NCBI GenBank assembly: GCA_025531455.1
Contig: JAMYHL010000104.1
Location: 1-64,000 of the forward strand
DNA: 64,000 nt
Reading direction: 5' to 3'
Origin: Apiotrichum sp. Y4204
Taxonomy: Eukaryota > Basidiomycota > Tremellomycetes > Trichosporonales > Trichosporonaceae
Each line of letters starts with the position of its first letter. The stretch's first letter is position 1. The translations under genes were made by a program, and so were the position numbers. Positions 49,379-60,065 of this stretch are shown here, piece after piece. The notes beneath the pieces are model-generated. The model saw nothing but the letters and a program-made list of their open reading frames with translations, was not told where the DNA came from and did no database searches.

Positions 49379-50055
49379 CGCCTAGTTGGTGGGCAGGTTC
49401 ATCCTTGGCGGGTTTAGGGATGTGCTCCACAGCAGCGTCACGAGGAGTCCAAACGTGAACTTGGATGAAGTTGGAGTGCCCACGGACTGTGTGACTGGGG
49501 AGTAGGACATGGTCCCACACACTCACAGCTGAACTCCTAAATGTGGAGTAACATTGTGGGGACACGTTGAGCGAGATGTCGCAAGACGACAGTTGTCACG
49601 GACTGAACGGTTCATGAGGCTCAGTTCGCTCCGTTGACGATCTGATGGTGAGGCCTTTTGCAAAGATATTTCAGCGTTGCCTTATGACGATTGTGACACA
49701 AGTGGTCTGCTGTCGACCCTTTTGGATGACGGCAACGTGGCACCGTAGATGTGGGAAGCGTGTAGAAGTTGACGGGGCCAGGATGACCGGGGTTCATAGC
49801 GTGCATGATGGATTGATGCCGGGACGATGAATTGTAGATGATGAGAAAGCGTGGGCCCAGTGTCATAGCACGACAGACGGTGGTCAGTGCACTCACAGTG
49901 ACGAGACAGCGACATGCGGTTCAGAGACATGCATAAGAACAATGACAACAACTGGAATCTTGCAAGTTAGCTCAAAGTCGGTTCAGTCTTACTTGTTTAC
50001 CAGCGGTACTCACACACAGAAAGCCTGGGGAGAACGTGGACGGGCTCAGAAGGCA
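49379..50055. other. No supported gene
   Basis: This is the 5' flank of the 49378 gene and the 3' flank of the 50056 gene. Only short unsupported frames are seen. Confidence 0.4.
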
Positions 50056-51062
50056 TCACTCATCTTGATAATCTCTGTTCTTCTTCGATGTGGGCGAGTC
50101 ATTCAGCGTGGACGCAAAGGAGGAGGCAGATATGGTAGCAGTCCCTGCCGGGCTATCCGTACCCGTGCTGGTGCTGGTGCTCTCGGGCGACGACAGAGGA
50201 GACTGTGGTTTGGCACGAGGGGGAGTGGATGTAGTGGCTGTATTCGGTGGGGGACACTCCCTCCCATAGGCATCAAGCCAGAGCTCTACGGGTTCAAAGT
50301 CTGGGTCGTTGTCGACGTTGAGTTTGACAAAGTGCCGCGGAGGAAGCAGGGCTGGGTCGGGCACATAGCGGTCGAGGTAGTACTCTTCGTCATACGGGCG
50401 ACGGGTCGGAGGGCCGCCGGGACAGTCCACGAAGCTGGTCCACTGCGTGTCCATCGCCGGAAGGACAAACTCGCGCAGATACGTGTCATCCATAAACCGC
50501 GATAGGTCTGCAGCTGGGAAGCGCTCGCGAATCTGCTCCAGTGCCTGCTGTTAGATGGACAGCGGTGAGAGACGTACGATCTGGTGCACATAGGTTGCCA
50601 TGCGGTCGACGACTGAGAGCCAGGCATCAAGGGTCGCCGGGCCACGGCTCTGTGCAATGCGAACCTCGCGATTATAAGCGTAGCTGATGTCAGAGGCAAT
50701 GCAAAAGGCAGAAGGCTAGTCAGCGGGGTGGATGCTCACAACTCTGCGGTCTTGTCGAACACGGCAACGGCCAGGTCGACGGCGTCCAGGTCGTCGATGT
50801 TGCCACTCTCAAATGCGGCTGTCCAGCGCTGGCTAGCGGCCCGCCCGGCCCAGATGAGCTTGAGCGTTGAGCCGCGCAGAAAGACGGGCCACGGGAAGAC
50901 GACACCGGCCCAGTCGGTACGCGGGAAACGGCGCATTGCGGCTGTAAGGAGGGCAGGCTTGTAGGGATCACGGCCGCATGGCCACGCGCGGCGTGGGCGA
51001 GGGCCTGGTGGTGGATGTGCCGTGCTGTCTGCTGCACCGCTTTGAGTGGTATGCGTTGCCAT
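50056..51062 (-). CDS. Three-exon conserved-looking protein, 306 aa, unknown
   Basis: Exons are 50740-51062 (ATG at 51062), 50578-50683 and 50056-50547. Intron 1 is 56 nt (GTGAGC, CTGAC, CAG) and intron 2 is 30 nt (GTACGT, CTAAC, AG); both keep the frame. The first 140 residues look like a folded helical domain with several Trp (DWAGVVFPWPVFLRG, LKLIWAGRAA). The middle has an acidic, Tyr-rich patch (RRPYDEEYYLDRYVPDP). The last 60 residues are a Thr/Ser/Pro-rich tail. I do not recognise a family. It is divergent from the gene at 51454, sharing a 391-bp promoter region. Confidence 0.8.
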
Positions 51063-51453
51063 TGTTGGATAAGAGAGGATGTTGATGGATGGGAAAGAGA
51101 GAGAGAGAGATGATGATGATGATGATGATGTCGATAGTTGTTGTTTGTTGTTTGTTGTTGTGCCGAGTCAGAGAATGTTTGTGTCGGTGTCGTGGAGCTG
51201 GGCAGGGAAAGTCCGAGCCGGAGTGTGGCAGTGGAGGTTGTTTTTATCGGGTGGAACCATGGTAAAAGCGGCGTGTGATTACGCAATCTCGCGTGAAACC
51301 CACATGGCTTTGTTGTTGCCACGAGCGCACGAGCACGTCGAGCACGTCGAGACCAAACATTGTGTGCAAATTGAGTGCATCTCGACATCTCGACATCTCG
51401 ACATCTCGACATCTCGATCATCACATCTCACCTCTCAACTCTCAACTCTCACC
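51063..51453. promoter_or_regulatory. Divergent promoter with CATCTCGA x5 array
   Basis: CATCTCGA is repeated five times without a mismatch at 51378-51417, in the 5' leader of the plus-strand gene. GCACGTCGA is doubled just before it (about 51334-51351). A GATGATG run lies at about 51110-51130, close to the minus-strand gene. No clear TATA box. Confidence 0.55.
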
Positions 51454-52758
51454 ATGCCGACTGTCCTTTCAGCAGCAAAGGACGCCACAGCGGACGGTGG
51501 AGAGACCACTTGGGCACACTGGCTCTCGACAGCTCCAGACTTGGTGTACGATGCGACAGCCCGGTCACACTCGCCGGCCAAGGATGTAAAGGGCATTGTC
51601 TCGAGCGGGCTCCGCTCACTGCTACGCTCCAAAGCAAGCAAGCAAGATGCGCTAAGCAAAGAGAATGCGACAAAGGAACAGAATGCAATAGGCGAGCAGC
51701 ATGCCGAACCCGATCCGCTACACTCATTCGTCCGTCTGCGTCCGACCCTCGACCACTCGCACCTCGCCCCTACGCAGCTTGTCGAAGCCCTCGGAGGAGA
51801 GACCATAGGCGAGATCCACACACACTGGGATGATGTGAGCAGTGGAGGAACTGGAAACCGCTGGCGCGCACATCCCGTGCATAACGAGAACGCAATCGAG
51901 GCGCGCTACCTAGCGGCCTATGTCCGGCTGATGTCTGCCCTCGCAGACACCGCGGCGATGCAGACGCTCGGCACTGCCAGCCTGTGTCTGGTTAGCCAAC
52001 AGGCGGTCAAGTATCGACATTACGATGGCACTCTCCACACTGCTCTTGTGGATGTCGTAAACGTCGGCGCGGATGGTATGGACGGCAAACTCTCTGGGCC
52101 CCCACACGAGTTCAAGCACGACTCGGTATTCACGCCCGAGCACATTGCCGCGTTGGACGCCGTTCACGAGCTGTCCATTGTAGCGGTTGAGCACGGAGGG
52201 GAACCGACTCAGCCGCTGCCGACAACCATCTTGGCCTCACCGGCAGAGCGGGATCGTGACAAGGTCGATTTCTTCTTTTCAACAGCGACCGGCACACTCG
52301 GGGAACGTGTTAGCGCAAAGCTCTCGACGGCATTGACGCACCTTCTCCAGGCGCCGTTCTATGCAGGTGCTGGGCACACGCGGCGCGGCAGCATTGGGGC
52401 TGCAAAGCGATGGATTGCAACTCAGAACGAGTACGACACCGAGCCGTTCGTGGCGTGGGCGAGGAGCATCGGCGACCCGTCCGGCCTCCCGAGCGAGGAT
52501 CAGGTGGAAAAGGGTGGAGAAGTGGAAGAGGAAGTAAACCCGATCTCTTTTCCATGGGACGACCTTCACAATGGCCTCCCGACAATATCGCAGTCCCCGG
52601 TTTCACACTTTGCCTTTCTTGCGGGAAGCACATACTCGCACCTCACGGGAGACGTGGTTCCACATCCCGAGTGGCCTCGCGCACATGAGGTCGTCGAGAC
52701 CACACCCCGCAATGATCGGCGTAAAAAGCTCGGTCTCCGGCCCGTCGGATCTGGCTAG
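51454..52758 (+). CDS. Intronless 434-aa protein, unknown
   Basis: I take the ATG at 51454 because a CT/CA-rich leader ends right before it (ACC ATG context), although the frame is open further upstream through the microsatellites. The protein has a Lys/Ala/Glu-rich stretch around residues 60-85, a long globular-looking region with many His and Trp (EIHTHWDDVSSGG, AYVRLMSALADTAAM, EPFVAWARSIGDPSG), and a basic end. No signal peptide or membrane segment is visible and I recognise no domain. Codon use is strongly G/C-ending, as in the neighbours, so it is probably a real expressed gene. Confidence 0.8.
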   Translation: MPTVLSAAKDATADGGETTWAHWLSTAPDLVYDATARSHSPAKDVKGIVSSGLRSLLRSKASKQDALSKENATKEQNAIGEQHAEPDPLHSFVRLRPTLDHSHLAPTQLVEALGGETIGEIHTHWDDVSSGGTGNRWRAHPVHNENAIEARYLAAYVRLMSALADTAAMQTLGTASLCLVSQQAVKYRHYDGTLHTALVDVVNVGADGMDGKLSGPPHEFKHDSVFTPEHIAALDAVHELSIVAVEHGGEPTQPLPTTILASPAERDRDKVDFFFSTATGTLGERVSAKLSTALTHLLQAPFYAGAGHTRRGSIGAAKRWIATQNEYDTEPFVAWARSIGDPSGLPSEDQVEKGGEVEEEVNPISFPWDDLHNGLPTISQSPVSHFAFLAGSTYSHLTGDVVPHPEWPRAHEVVETTPRNDRRKKLGLRPVGSG

Positions 52759-53848
52759 ATTGATAGCGTGCTGTGGGTATCTGTGAGCGGTGAATGGCGA
52801 TTAACGGCAGCTATGGAGCATCCCACCCGAACCCCGGATTGCTGTCTCTCGCCCTTCGCTATGTCATTCATTCCTCGACTGTGGTATATCATCATTTGCG
52901 AAGTACCCTCACAGCCTTGCAAGTCCACTTTAATGGCCACAATGTGCGATGGGCCTTGTACATCAGCTTGGAACGGCACCTTACATGGTGAAAGCATAGC
53001 CGCTTTGTCCTGCGACAGCTTATACCTTGCTCCGCGTTTGCGTGTGAAGTTGCTCCATTTGCTATGTCCCCGATACTCTGTCACCACGCCGCTACCGCGT
53101 CAAGTAAAAGCAGTCAATGGCCAAGTACCCTCGTCGACATTGGTAGGTTCAAGAAGGTGCGTTCTGACTCTGGCAGGCAACACTGACATCAGGTCCGCGC
53201 TGCACCACGCATACGTTTCCCGGCGATTGACTACGGAGAGTTTGGACGTCCCCGATTGAGTCGTTAGTGCCTATGGCGGAGTACAAGAGGTGGGGCATCG
53301 CTTCCCCTGGGTTCAAGGTGCGGCCTTGTGCACTTGAAGCTTGTACTCGACGACTCGACTCCCTTTGCGTCCGATCTCGGCCTCGCCATGCATGCATACC
53401 GTTCGTCTTTGAGATCCAGGCATCCACACTCCCGGTGGCTCCCGCGAGTACATGGCCGTCGCGTCGTAGGTGGGCCAGACAGAGCAGGCACGATAAAAGG
53501 ACAGTGAAAGGACATGCCTAAGCCCTTGCTTCTGAGCATGGTGGCGAGCTTATTGTCAGTGAGGTAAACGAGTGGCCGATTACGAGGATGACGCGTGTTG
53601 GCACATCGAGACTCCACCACACGGAAAAGAAATCAGTCGCCACCCGGGCTGTTACGTAACTGTCGAGCCTGGGTGAAGAACCACACAAACACACAACACA
53701 AACTGATCATCCTCCTTCCACGTCGCTTTTCTCTTCTTTCTCTTCTTCTCATCATCCTTCATCCTTCCATCTTCCATCTTTTATCCCTCGTTGCTCCTCT
53801 TTCTCTCTTCAAGCCACTCCCCTCGCAGCTCTTCTGATCATAGACGCG
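52759..53848. other. Intergenic; CT-rich leader of the next gene
   Basis: 52759-53580 holds only short frames on both strands. 53690-53848 is strongly pyrimidine-rich and leads into the ATG at 53849, as expected for a fungal promoter and 5' UTR. Confidence 0.45.
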
Positions 53849-56271
53849 ATGCCCTCCACTTTGAAGACGACGATCGAGCCCGAGACCGAGGCAGGGCACA
53901 TGCCCGCCACCTTCCCCTTCGATCCCGACACGCACTACCCCATTGCGTACACGTTGGTCTCCCTCCTTTCTCTTGACCTGCTCCATACTGTCCGCGGCGT
54001 GTCACGGGCGTACCGGGAGCTCTGTGATGCCACCCTTGCGTACCAGCTAGTGATCACCTCCGAGACCAGCCCGGACTTCAAGATCCGCTTCACCAGGGAG
54101 CCCGACACCCACCAGGACGCGCAGACGCGCACGAAATACGCGGCTCCCCGTGTCCCCGGCCTGGAAGATCTCGAAGATTGCACCTCCCCAGAGCAAGTTC
54201 CTGAGGCCGCACGCCGAATCCTCGCTCTTGTTCGCGTGGTGGATGTTACCGGCCTTCTCCATGACCGAAGGGGTGCCGAGCAGCGTTCTCGGCTGTCCAT
54301 CTTGTGCGCTTCAATTGCGCCATACCTTACCGGCCTCGTGACCGTGCGTGTCGATACCACAATCCTCCCCGACAAGATTCCATTCGTCGGCAAGACACTT
54401 GTCCTCTGGGCACAGCGGGACCACCTTCTGGTTGTCCCGACATTCTCCGGCTTTGAGCAACTCGTCATCAACTTGCCCAAGGTTCCCCTCACCAGGTTCC
54501 CGACAGTTCCTGCCCAGTACTCCCCTCATGTGAAGCAAGTCACACTCCAGTTTCACAGCAGTGTCGTGTTCGGCTACCTGCCGCATTTCGACGAGTCTGG
54601 CGAAGCTGCGCTTCGTGAGGTGCTTCTATCTGCAGTGGACCGCCAATATCTTTCCCGGCCTACAGCAAACTTTGCCATCGTAATCCGGTCCAGTCGGCAC
54701 GAAGAGTCCGCCAACAAAGGGCCCGCTCAAGACAAGATCGCGAGCTGCATGCAGCGGTGTATCGGTGTCGAGACAGCCAGCCTCAAATTTGTGAAGGAGG
54801 ATGACATGTGCAACGCATCCCAACTCTTCTGGGACGAGGACTACCGTTGCCGTCCTCTGCACACCTTCTTTAAACTCACACGTGTTATCGACCCGCCCGT
54901 GAACCGTGCCTTGTCTCGTCTGGAGAGCGCGCTTGCCCTTGGGCCACAGCAGTTCTCGAGTCAGGGTACCTCTGCTAGCCCAATGGAACCGGTCTTGTTT
55001 GTGCGCTCCCGCACAAAGTCGCATCGTGTCTTGTAAGCTGAGCGTCTGTATCACACTAACGTGCAGCCTCCCCATCAACGAAACAGCGTTTCGTTATCTG
55101 CACGAGGCGTCGGAGCCCACGACGGGCATGGGGCGCATGCTTGACCCAACCATGTTTGCCCTTACGCCAGACGTTGTCCTCGGCACTGGAATCCTTCATG
55201 AGATCCAGCACATCCACGGCATTCCCCCAGTCACCGCTGTGCCTGTCGCCATCACGATATACGCCGCCTCCGAGGGCCGTGAGCCTTCCGGACCCCAGGA
55301 TTAGTAAGCGTGTGCAAAATCTCTCCCAGCTGACCAAAGTGTTTGCTCCGTGCCCCACGGAAACGACCAGCCTTTGGGCCGAATCCTCGTTCGTCTCCCA
55401 TCGCCTGGCACCGGTGGGGACTTGACACTCTCCGCAAATGGAGAAACGCAAATTGTCTCTTGGAAGGACATCAATGATTTCCAGTGGGTGTTCGTGTATG
55501 AACACGTCACCGTTCTTGTTGGGCCTGTGACATCAAGTGCTCAAGTCTTCCTTGAGTACGCCGTCTTCCAATGGCACAAACCCCCGCTCCTGGCCCATCC
55601 GGCCCTCTCCGAGCCTATCACCGAGGCACTGCGCGAGACCTTGGCCAACGACCATGTTCTTCCCGACGGGGGCGCCCTCTGTGTGGGCATGCAAGAACTG
55701 TACACGTCGCCGCCGACTGCAAGCACTCTGAAGCCGACAGACCAGGTCTGGGCTTCGGCATTGGCTGCTGCAGGGCTGGGATTCCGAATTGTCGCCGCGT
55801 ACAAGGGTCAGAGCACCCCTCCAGACATCCTGCGCACCGCGCAGACGTACCGCCGTCGCAACATTGCGACATCTTTCAGCTTCAGGGAGTTCGACAAGAA
55901 CGAATGCCCACCCGGCTGGACGATGGACATGTTCGAAGTTGACGAGGCGGTCCACGGCGAACGCCACTGGGTAACATTGCCCAAGCACTGGGGAATGGCC
56001 AACCATTATTCCGTGACACGGGGGGCATATGCTGTAGGTTGAGGCGGTGATGTGGTACTGACAGCAGGGCTCCCGGGTTGAGAAGCAACGCGTTGGTGTC
56101 GCGTTTCTTGTTGAGATTGGGCCGGCTGGCAGTCGACTCGACAAGTCTGTTCCTGCAGTGCCCGAGGATACCGAGCCAACCGACTTTAGTGAGACGGACT
56201 CGGAATCCGGCAGCGAGAGATCGTGGCTTTCCGAAGACAACGACGACGACGACGAGTGGTCATCGGAGTAG
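53849..56271 (+). CDS. F-box-like protein fused to degenerate 2OG-Fe(II) dioxygenase fold, 772 aa
   Basis: Four exons (53849-55032, 55067-55303, 55340-56033, 56068-56271) join into 773 codons. The introns are 34, 36 and 34 nt with GTAAGC, GTAAGC and GTAGGT donors and CTAAC or CTGAC branch sites. Residues 30-70 look like an F-box (PIAYTLVSLLSLDLLHTVRGVSRAYRELC), the SCF-ligase adaptor motif. From about residue 395 the sequence follows fungal prolyl-4-hydroxylase-like dioxygenases: an ACE..GRG-like start (HEASEPTTGMGRML), GRILVRLPSPGTGGDL at about 487-502, and FVYEHVTVLVGPVTSSAQV at about 525-543. His529 matches the distal iron ligand. The usual HxD(T) pair is not present (HGND at 480-483 stands near it), and the Arg that binds 2-oxoglutarate appears as Gln. 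The C-terminus is acidic. I expect a non-catalytic or altered fold. If intron 2 were not spliced, the second half would lack an ATG, which favours one gene. Confidence 0.7.
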
Positions 56272-57365
56272 AGTGACAAGAGTGGCCGGCTTCATGAATA
56301 TCGGCATTGGGTACGGAGGCCATGATGAAGACAGCGGTGGCAACAAGATAGACATGCGGCTTGACGACAACGACAATGTGTGTAATACCACCTGACGCAA
56401 CAATACGATTATTACAACAATAGACAACACACCACCTTCCGGACTTGCATTACGACACCGCGTCCGGAGATATACCAGCTGGTACCCTATGTATTATTGT
56501 TGTGCCTGTCAACAGAAAACAATGCTGAGACTGACCCCTGCGCTTCAAAGGTGCCTCGTCACGTCTGACATAGAACAGCCCCCAGCAGAGAGGAAATCAG
56601 GATCCTCATCCGCGGATATCCGGCACACAGAGTACATGTACTTAATGCTTGATGCGTTCATCCAAATGACAATATTCCTAGGAACACCTGTAAAGCTTGC
56701 GCCGTCCTCAGGAACCTATATGAGTTTATTTAGACTTACCCATTGACTTCAGAGTGAGCCGTCGCTCTGCTTTCTTCGGACTTGGGGCAGCAGGTCGAAA
56801 TAGCCCGCGCATGAGCACAGTGTGAATATTGATGGAGCAAGCGGAATAGTAGCTCTCACTTTTCTGCCGAAAGATGTTCACCCCGATTTCCAAGGCTGGG
56901 AATCACAACTCGTTAACGGCTGTTGCAGCGCTCCACTCACAGAGTCCTTATCGATACCGCTCTTGAACCGGTCCACCTGCATCTTAGAACAATGTCATAG
57001 AATGCCGTCATAAATAGACTTTGCTTACTGTGCCAATGGCCCCTCGCGCCTGTCTCTGACCCAGTTGATAGATCGTACTGCCTGAATATCTGTTTTAAGC
57101 TGCTGAAGTGAAACTGAGTAACAGCAGAGAACACATAACAGCAGAGAAAGTGCTGAGTGAGCCTCAACACGAACCGCCCATGCCGATTTGCAACGTCATA
57201 ACCGAACCAACCCGCAAAGCTCCCATGGAGCAGACAAATGCCCACACCGATCATTTGAGGGCAAAAGCTGCAGTTGCGTGTTGCCATGGTGGAAGTGGGT
57301 GGGGAGCGCGTGAAATGCCAGTTTTTGGCTGTGAGCTGAAACTCGACTCGGCTCCACACTGCTGT
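56272..57365. other. No supported gene
   Basis: Short frames only. This includes the 3' flank of the F-box/2OG gene. Confidence 0.4.
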
Positions 57366-57711
57366 CTGATGCTGTCCCTTCCTCCTTCCTCGACGACACC
57401 GCGACCAAGACGGCAGAAGAGCCTGCTAAGAAGGCGAAGAAGGTAGGTTGGGTTGATGTCTGGGAACTAACCGGCAGCCACTAAAACGCCGTGCTGGACG
57501 CGAGGTAAAGACTGATACATTCGATGATCCGACATGGACAAACCCAGCCAACCGTCGATTCTGTTACAGCCCTCGCACGTTCCGGAAACACATGTATCCT
57601 CAGGAAGCCAACCTTCCGCGTCACTCGCATATCTCCGTAACACATTTCTCGTCTTTGCCAACCACAGACGAAATTGAGTACATGAGCGATAGAGAAAATA
57701 AATACTGCTAG
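57366..57711 (+). pseudogene. 3' gene fragment with one intact intron
   Basis: An open frame rich in Lys, Ala and Thr (FLDDTATKTAEEPAKKAKK) is followed by a textbook 35-nt intron (57443-57477: GTAGGT, CTAAC, GGCAG, phase 0). A second exon with DPTWTNPANRRFCYSPRTF and a Glu/Asp-containing tail ends with TAG at 57709-57711. No ATG or matching 5' exon is visible upstream, so this is a 5'-truncated remnant or the last exons of a gene I cannot complete. I do not recognise the family. Confidence 0.35.
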
Positions 57712-57816
57712 ACTGCTGTTTATATAGTAGCTAGAATGGCTGAGTCGCTATGGGATAAGTGGCAAAGCCGTAAGGGCTGTCATGAGGACATTGTGGCAGT
57801 TGGAATGTGGCACGCA

Positions 57817-58031
57817 GTTAACCCGAAAGTCACTTCCAGGTTAGCATGCTTTGGCACCCGATTCCTTGCCACACATCCAGTTGTGCACCAATGCTTACCA
57901 AACTTGGTACACATGTATTCCCAATGGTTAAATACATGCTCACCAAGTTTGAGCATGATTGGAGCATAATTGACCAAATAGGAGCAAAGCGCTTTTGCCA
58001 TGTTTAGCCTGCGAATCACTTCCGGGTTAAC
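57817..58031. mobile_element. 215-bp foldback (MITE-like) element
   Basis: The left end GTTAACCCGAAAGT (57817) and the reverse complement of the right end (58031), GTTAACCCGGAAGT, differ at one base. The whole interval is an imperfect inverted repeat around about 57924. Its inner arms, CACCAATGCTTACCAAACTTGG and CTCCAATCATGCTCAAACTTGG (second read from the right on the minus strand), still align, and ACATGTATT...AATACATG lies in the middle. It has no coding capacity. I see no clear target-site duplication, so the copy is old or the ends are slightly misplaced. A partial match (TCACTTCCGGG) lies at about 37876. Confidence 0.55.
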
Positions 58032-59425
58032 CGCCGTCGCGACTTCGACTTCCACCACATACCCCACAGAGAGGCATGGGGCAATAACAGCAGAGGATGA
58101 GACGCGGGAGGTGCGCAGTCGATTGCGTGACATTTGTGTTGCATGCGTTCGAACACATACATCGCGCATATTAGGCACACACAGATCCGGGGGTGGACCC
58201 AGAGCCATAGACCGTGCCGCATGCGACAAAAAACTCTGCAGCTGGCGGCTCTAGCTTCTCAGTTTAAAAGGTAGTAAGCTTGCTACACGCGGGCAGGAGG
58301 TCTGACGCGGATGTGTGGTTATCGGGGTGTAACATCTTGCCCAAATCCGTGGTCTCGCGCCGAAGGTCCTGCAAGTTTCGTGGTGCAAAAGCCTGATAAT
58401 CCGTAGGTACCTGGTAGCAAAGTGTTACTACATCTTTGTGGTCCGGTTCAGTCTTCTTCATTGTTAGCCACTGTGCAAAACGCCGGGGTTAAGGCAGTTT
58501 CCAGAACTGCGAGGATGGCAATGGGCCTTTATTGCCTTTTGTGCTCACTGTTAAACAGCGTTTGGAAGTGCCTGGACAGTTGCGGCGCCAGGGAGATCAA
58601 GCTATGAGCCTGACAAGGGCTTATTAGTAATGAAAGAATGAGGAGTGGTCAATGGAAGGGTGAGTACACCGAAGTCGGCACACGTCGAGGTTATTACAGA
58701 TCCGTAATAACTGGTTACAGACCTCGTACCATTTCATCGCAGGTCCGTTCTGATTCATTACGGATCCACTACTTGTCAGTCCCTTTCTCTACCTCACCCA
58801 CATTGAACCTCACTTCTACAACGAAGGTCCTCCCATCTTCTACTTGTAACTTCTGGATGACATCGAGGTTCTTCAATCTGGGTTGTGCTGCAGTCACTCT
58901 TTACTTATTACCATTGGATCCATGGTGCCTAGAAGGGCGGCAGAAGAAAGGAGCTCTGCCGGGCTATGGCCCACAAGCCTAGGCTTCGTGGCGAAGCGTC
59001 CCCAGTTGAGGCATGAGGGCAGGATGGCCAGCAGAGTCCCCCACACGTTTGTCAGGTAAGATGGGCCGAGCCCTGCAGCACGCAGCCTGACACCAAGCAT
59101 GACCAGTGGACTCGATGAGGGTCAGACCTTTGCTTCGATGTGGCGTACTGTGGCGTTGGTGGCGTTTGTGGCTTCGGCCAGCCATTTCATTGGGGCCAGT
59201 GCACAAGACTTCCGGTGCGGTCAAGGATCTTTTGAGGGCATGTCTGGACTTGGTCAGTGGTCCTATTGTTGTCTTGGACCGAAGAGGCGAAAGGTGGTGC
59301 AGCGGTCCCTAGCTGCTGCGGTTGCAATGAGAAGGTGCCCAGATAGACGGTCCGTACTCGCAGAGAAGGTGACAATGACGAGCAGTGGAGTACGTAGAAG
59401 AGGTTGCATATACTCTATGGCTGCG
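58032..59425. other. No supported gene; palindrome family at 58691
   Basis: TTATTACAGATCCGTAATAA (58691-58710) and the half-site CATTACGGATCC (58756-58767) belong to the palindrome family seen at 27953 and 36556. Frames on the minus strand between 58894 and 59375 are short and unsupported. Confidence 0.45.
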
Positions 59426-59793
59426 CTACATCTGATCCTGGACTGCCATCAGCCGTGCTCCCAAGCAAACTTACTGAACCCCATTGCCACCATCTCCTCT
59501 ACACGAGTACGAACACCAACTTCGAGACGTTCAAGTGCGGCAAGACGGTCGAGCAATGCTGAAAGTTCCTCCCTGTCGACGGTCACGGTATCGCCATCAA
59601 CTCTCGCCGAAGGCAGCACGTTGTAGTTCTCCAGCGCTGGCTCTGGCTCCAAAGACTCGCGCAGCAGCCGGCCGAGAAGAACATATGTGTCGTGGAACTG
59701 GAGTTAGGAGTAGATGCAGACTCAACGTACATGGTCGAGAATCGACTTGAACAGCATCGGGGCCGGGTCGTTCTTGCTGTGCTTCGGGGGCAT
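59426..59793 (-). CDS. Small three-exon protein, 100 aa, paralogue-like partner of 60066-60452
   Basis: Exons are 59731-59793 (ATG at 59793), 59475-59697 and 59426-59442. The introns are 33 nt (GTACGT, CTAAC, CAG, phase 0) and 32 nt (GTAAGT, CTGAT, CAG, phase 1). If the second is not spliced, the frame ends at 59449 with a few other residues. The protein starts MPPK and has a helical region crossing the first intron (ILDH then FHDTYVLLGRLLRE). It then has a valine-rich strand (VDGDTVTVDREEL) and a leucine-zipper-like helix (LLDRLAALERLEV). I do not recognise a family. The neighbour on the opposite strand has the same H/xHD junction at its first intron. Confidence 0.68.
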
Positions 59794-60065
59794 CGTGGGT
59801 GTGCAGTGAGAGGGTTGATCGAGTAGTGAGTGGCAAAGCGAATACAAGTATCAGGATGCGCACTGTGGACGCCGTGTCGACCAGTGTACAGCGAGTGCGA
59901 GTCGAGTGCGAGCGACGGCCATCAGTGGCGTGAGGCCGAGGGGCACTTGCAGCCAGGCCACGTCGACGTCGAGCACCTGTATGGGAACCGTCATCAGCCT
60001 CAACACCAAACCCACTACCACTCTCTTCTTCCTCTTCCTCAGCTGCACTCTAGCCTCCTTTCAAG
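59794..60065. promoter_or_regulatory. Bidirectional promoter of the small paralogue pair
   Basis: This 272-bp region separates two ATGs pointing away from each other. The side next to the plus-strand gene is CT-rich (CTCTTCTTCCTCTTCCTC at about 60022-60040). GCGAGTCGAGTGCGAGCG at about 59897-59914 is internally repetitive. No TATA box is seen. Confidence 0.5.
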
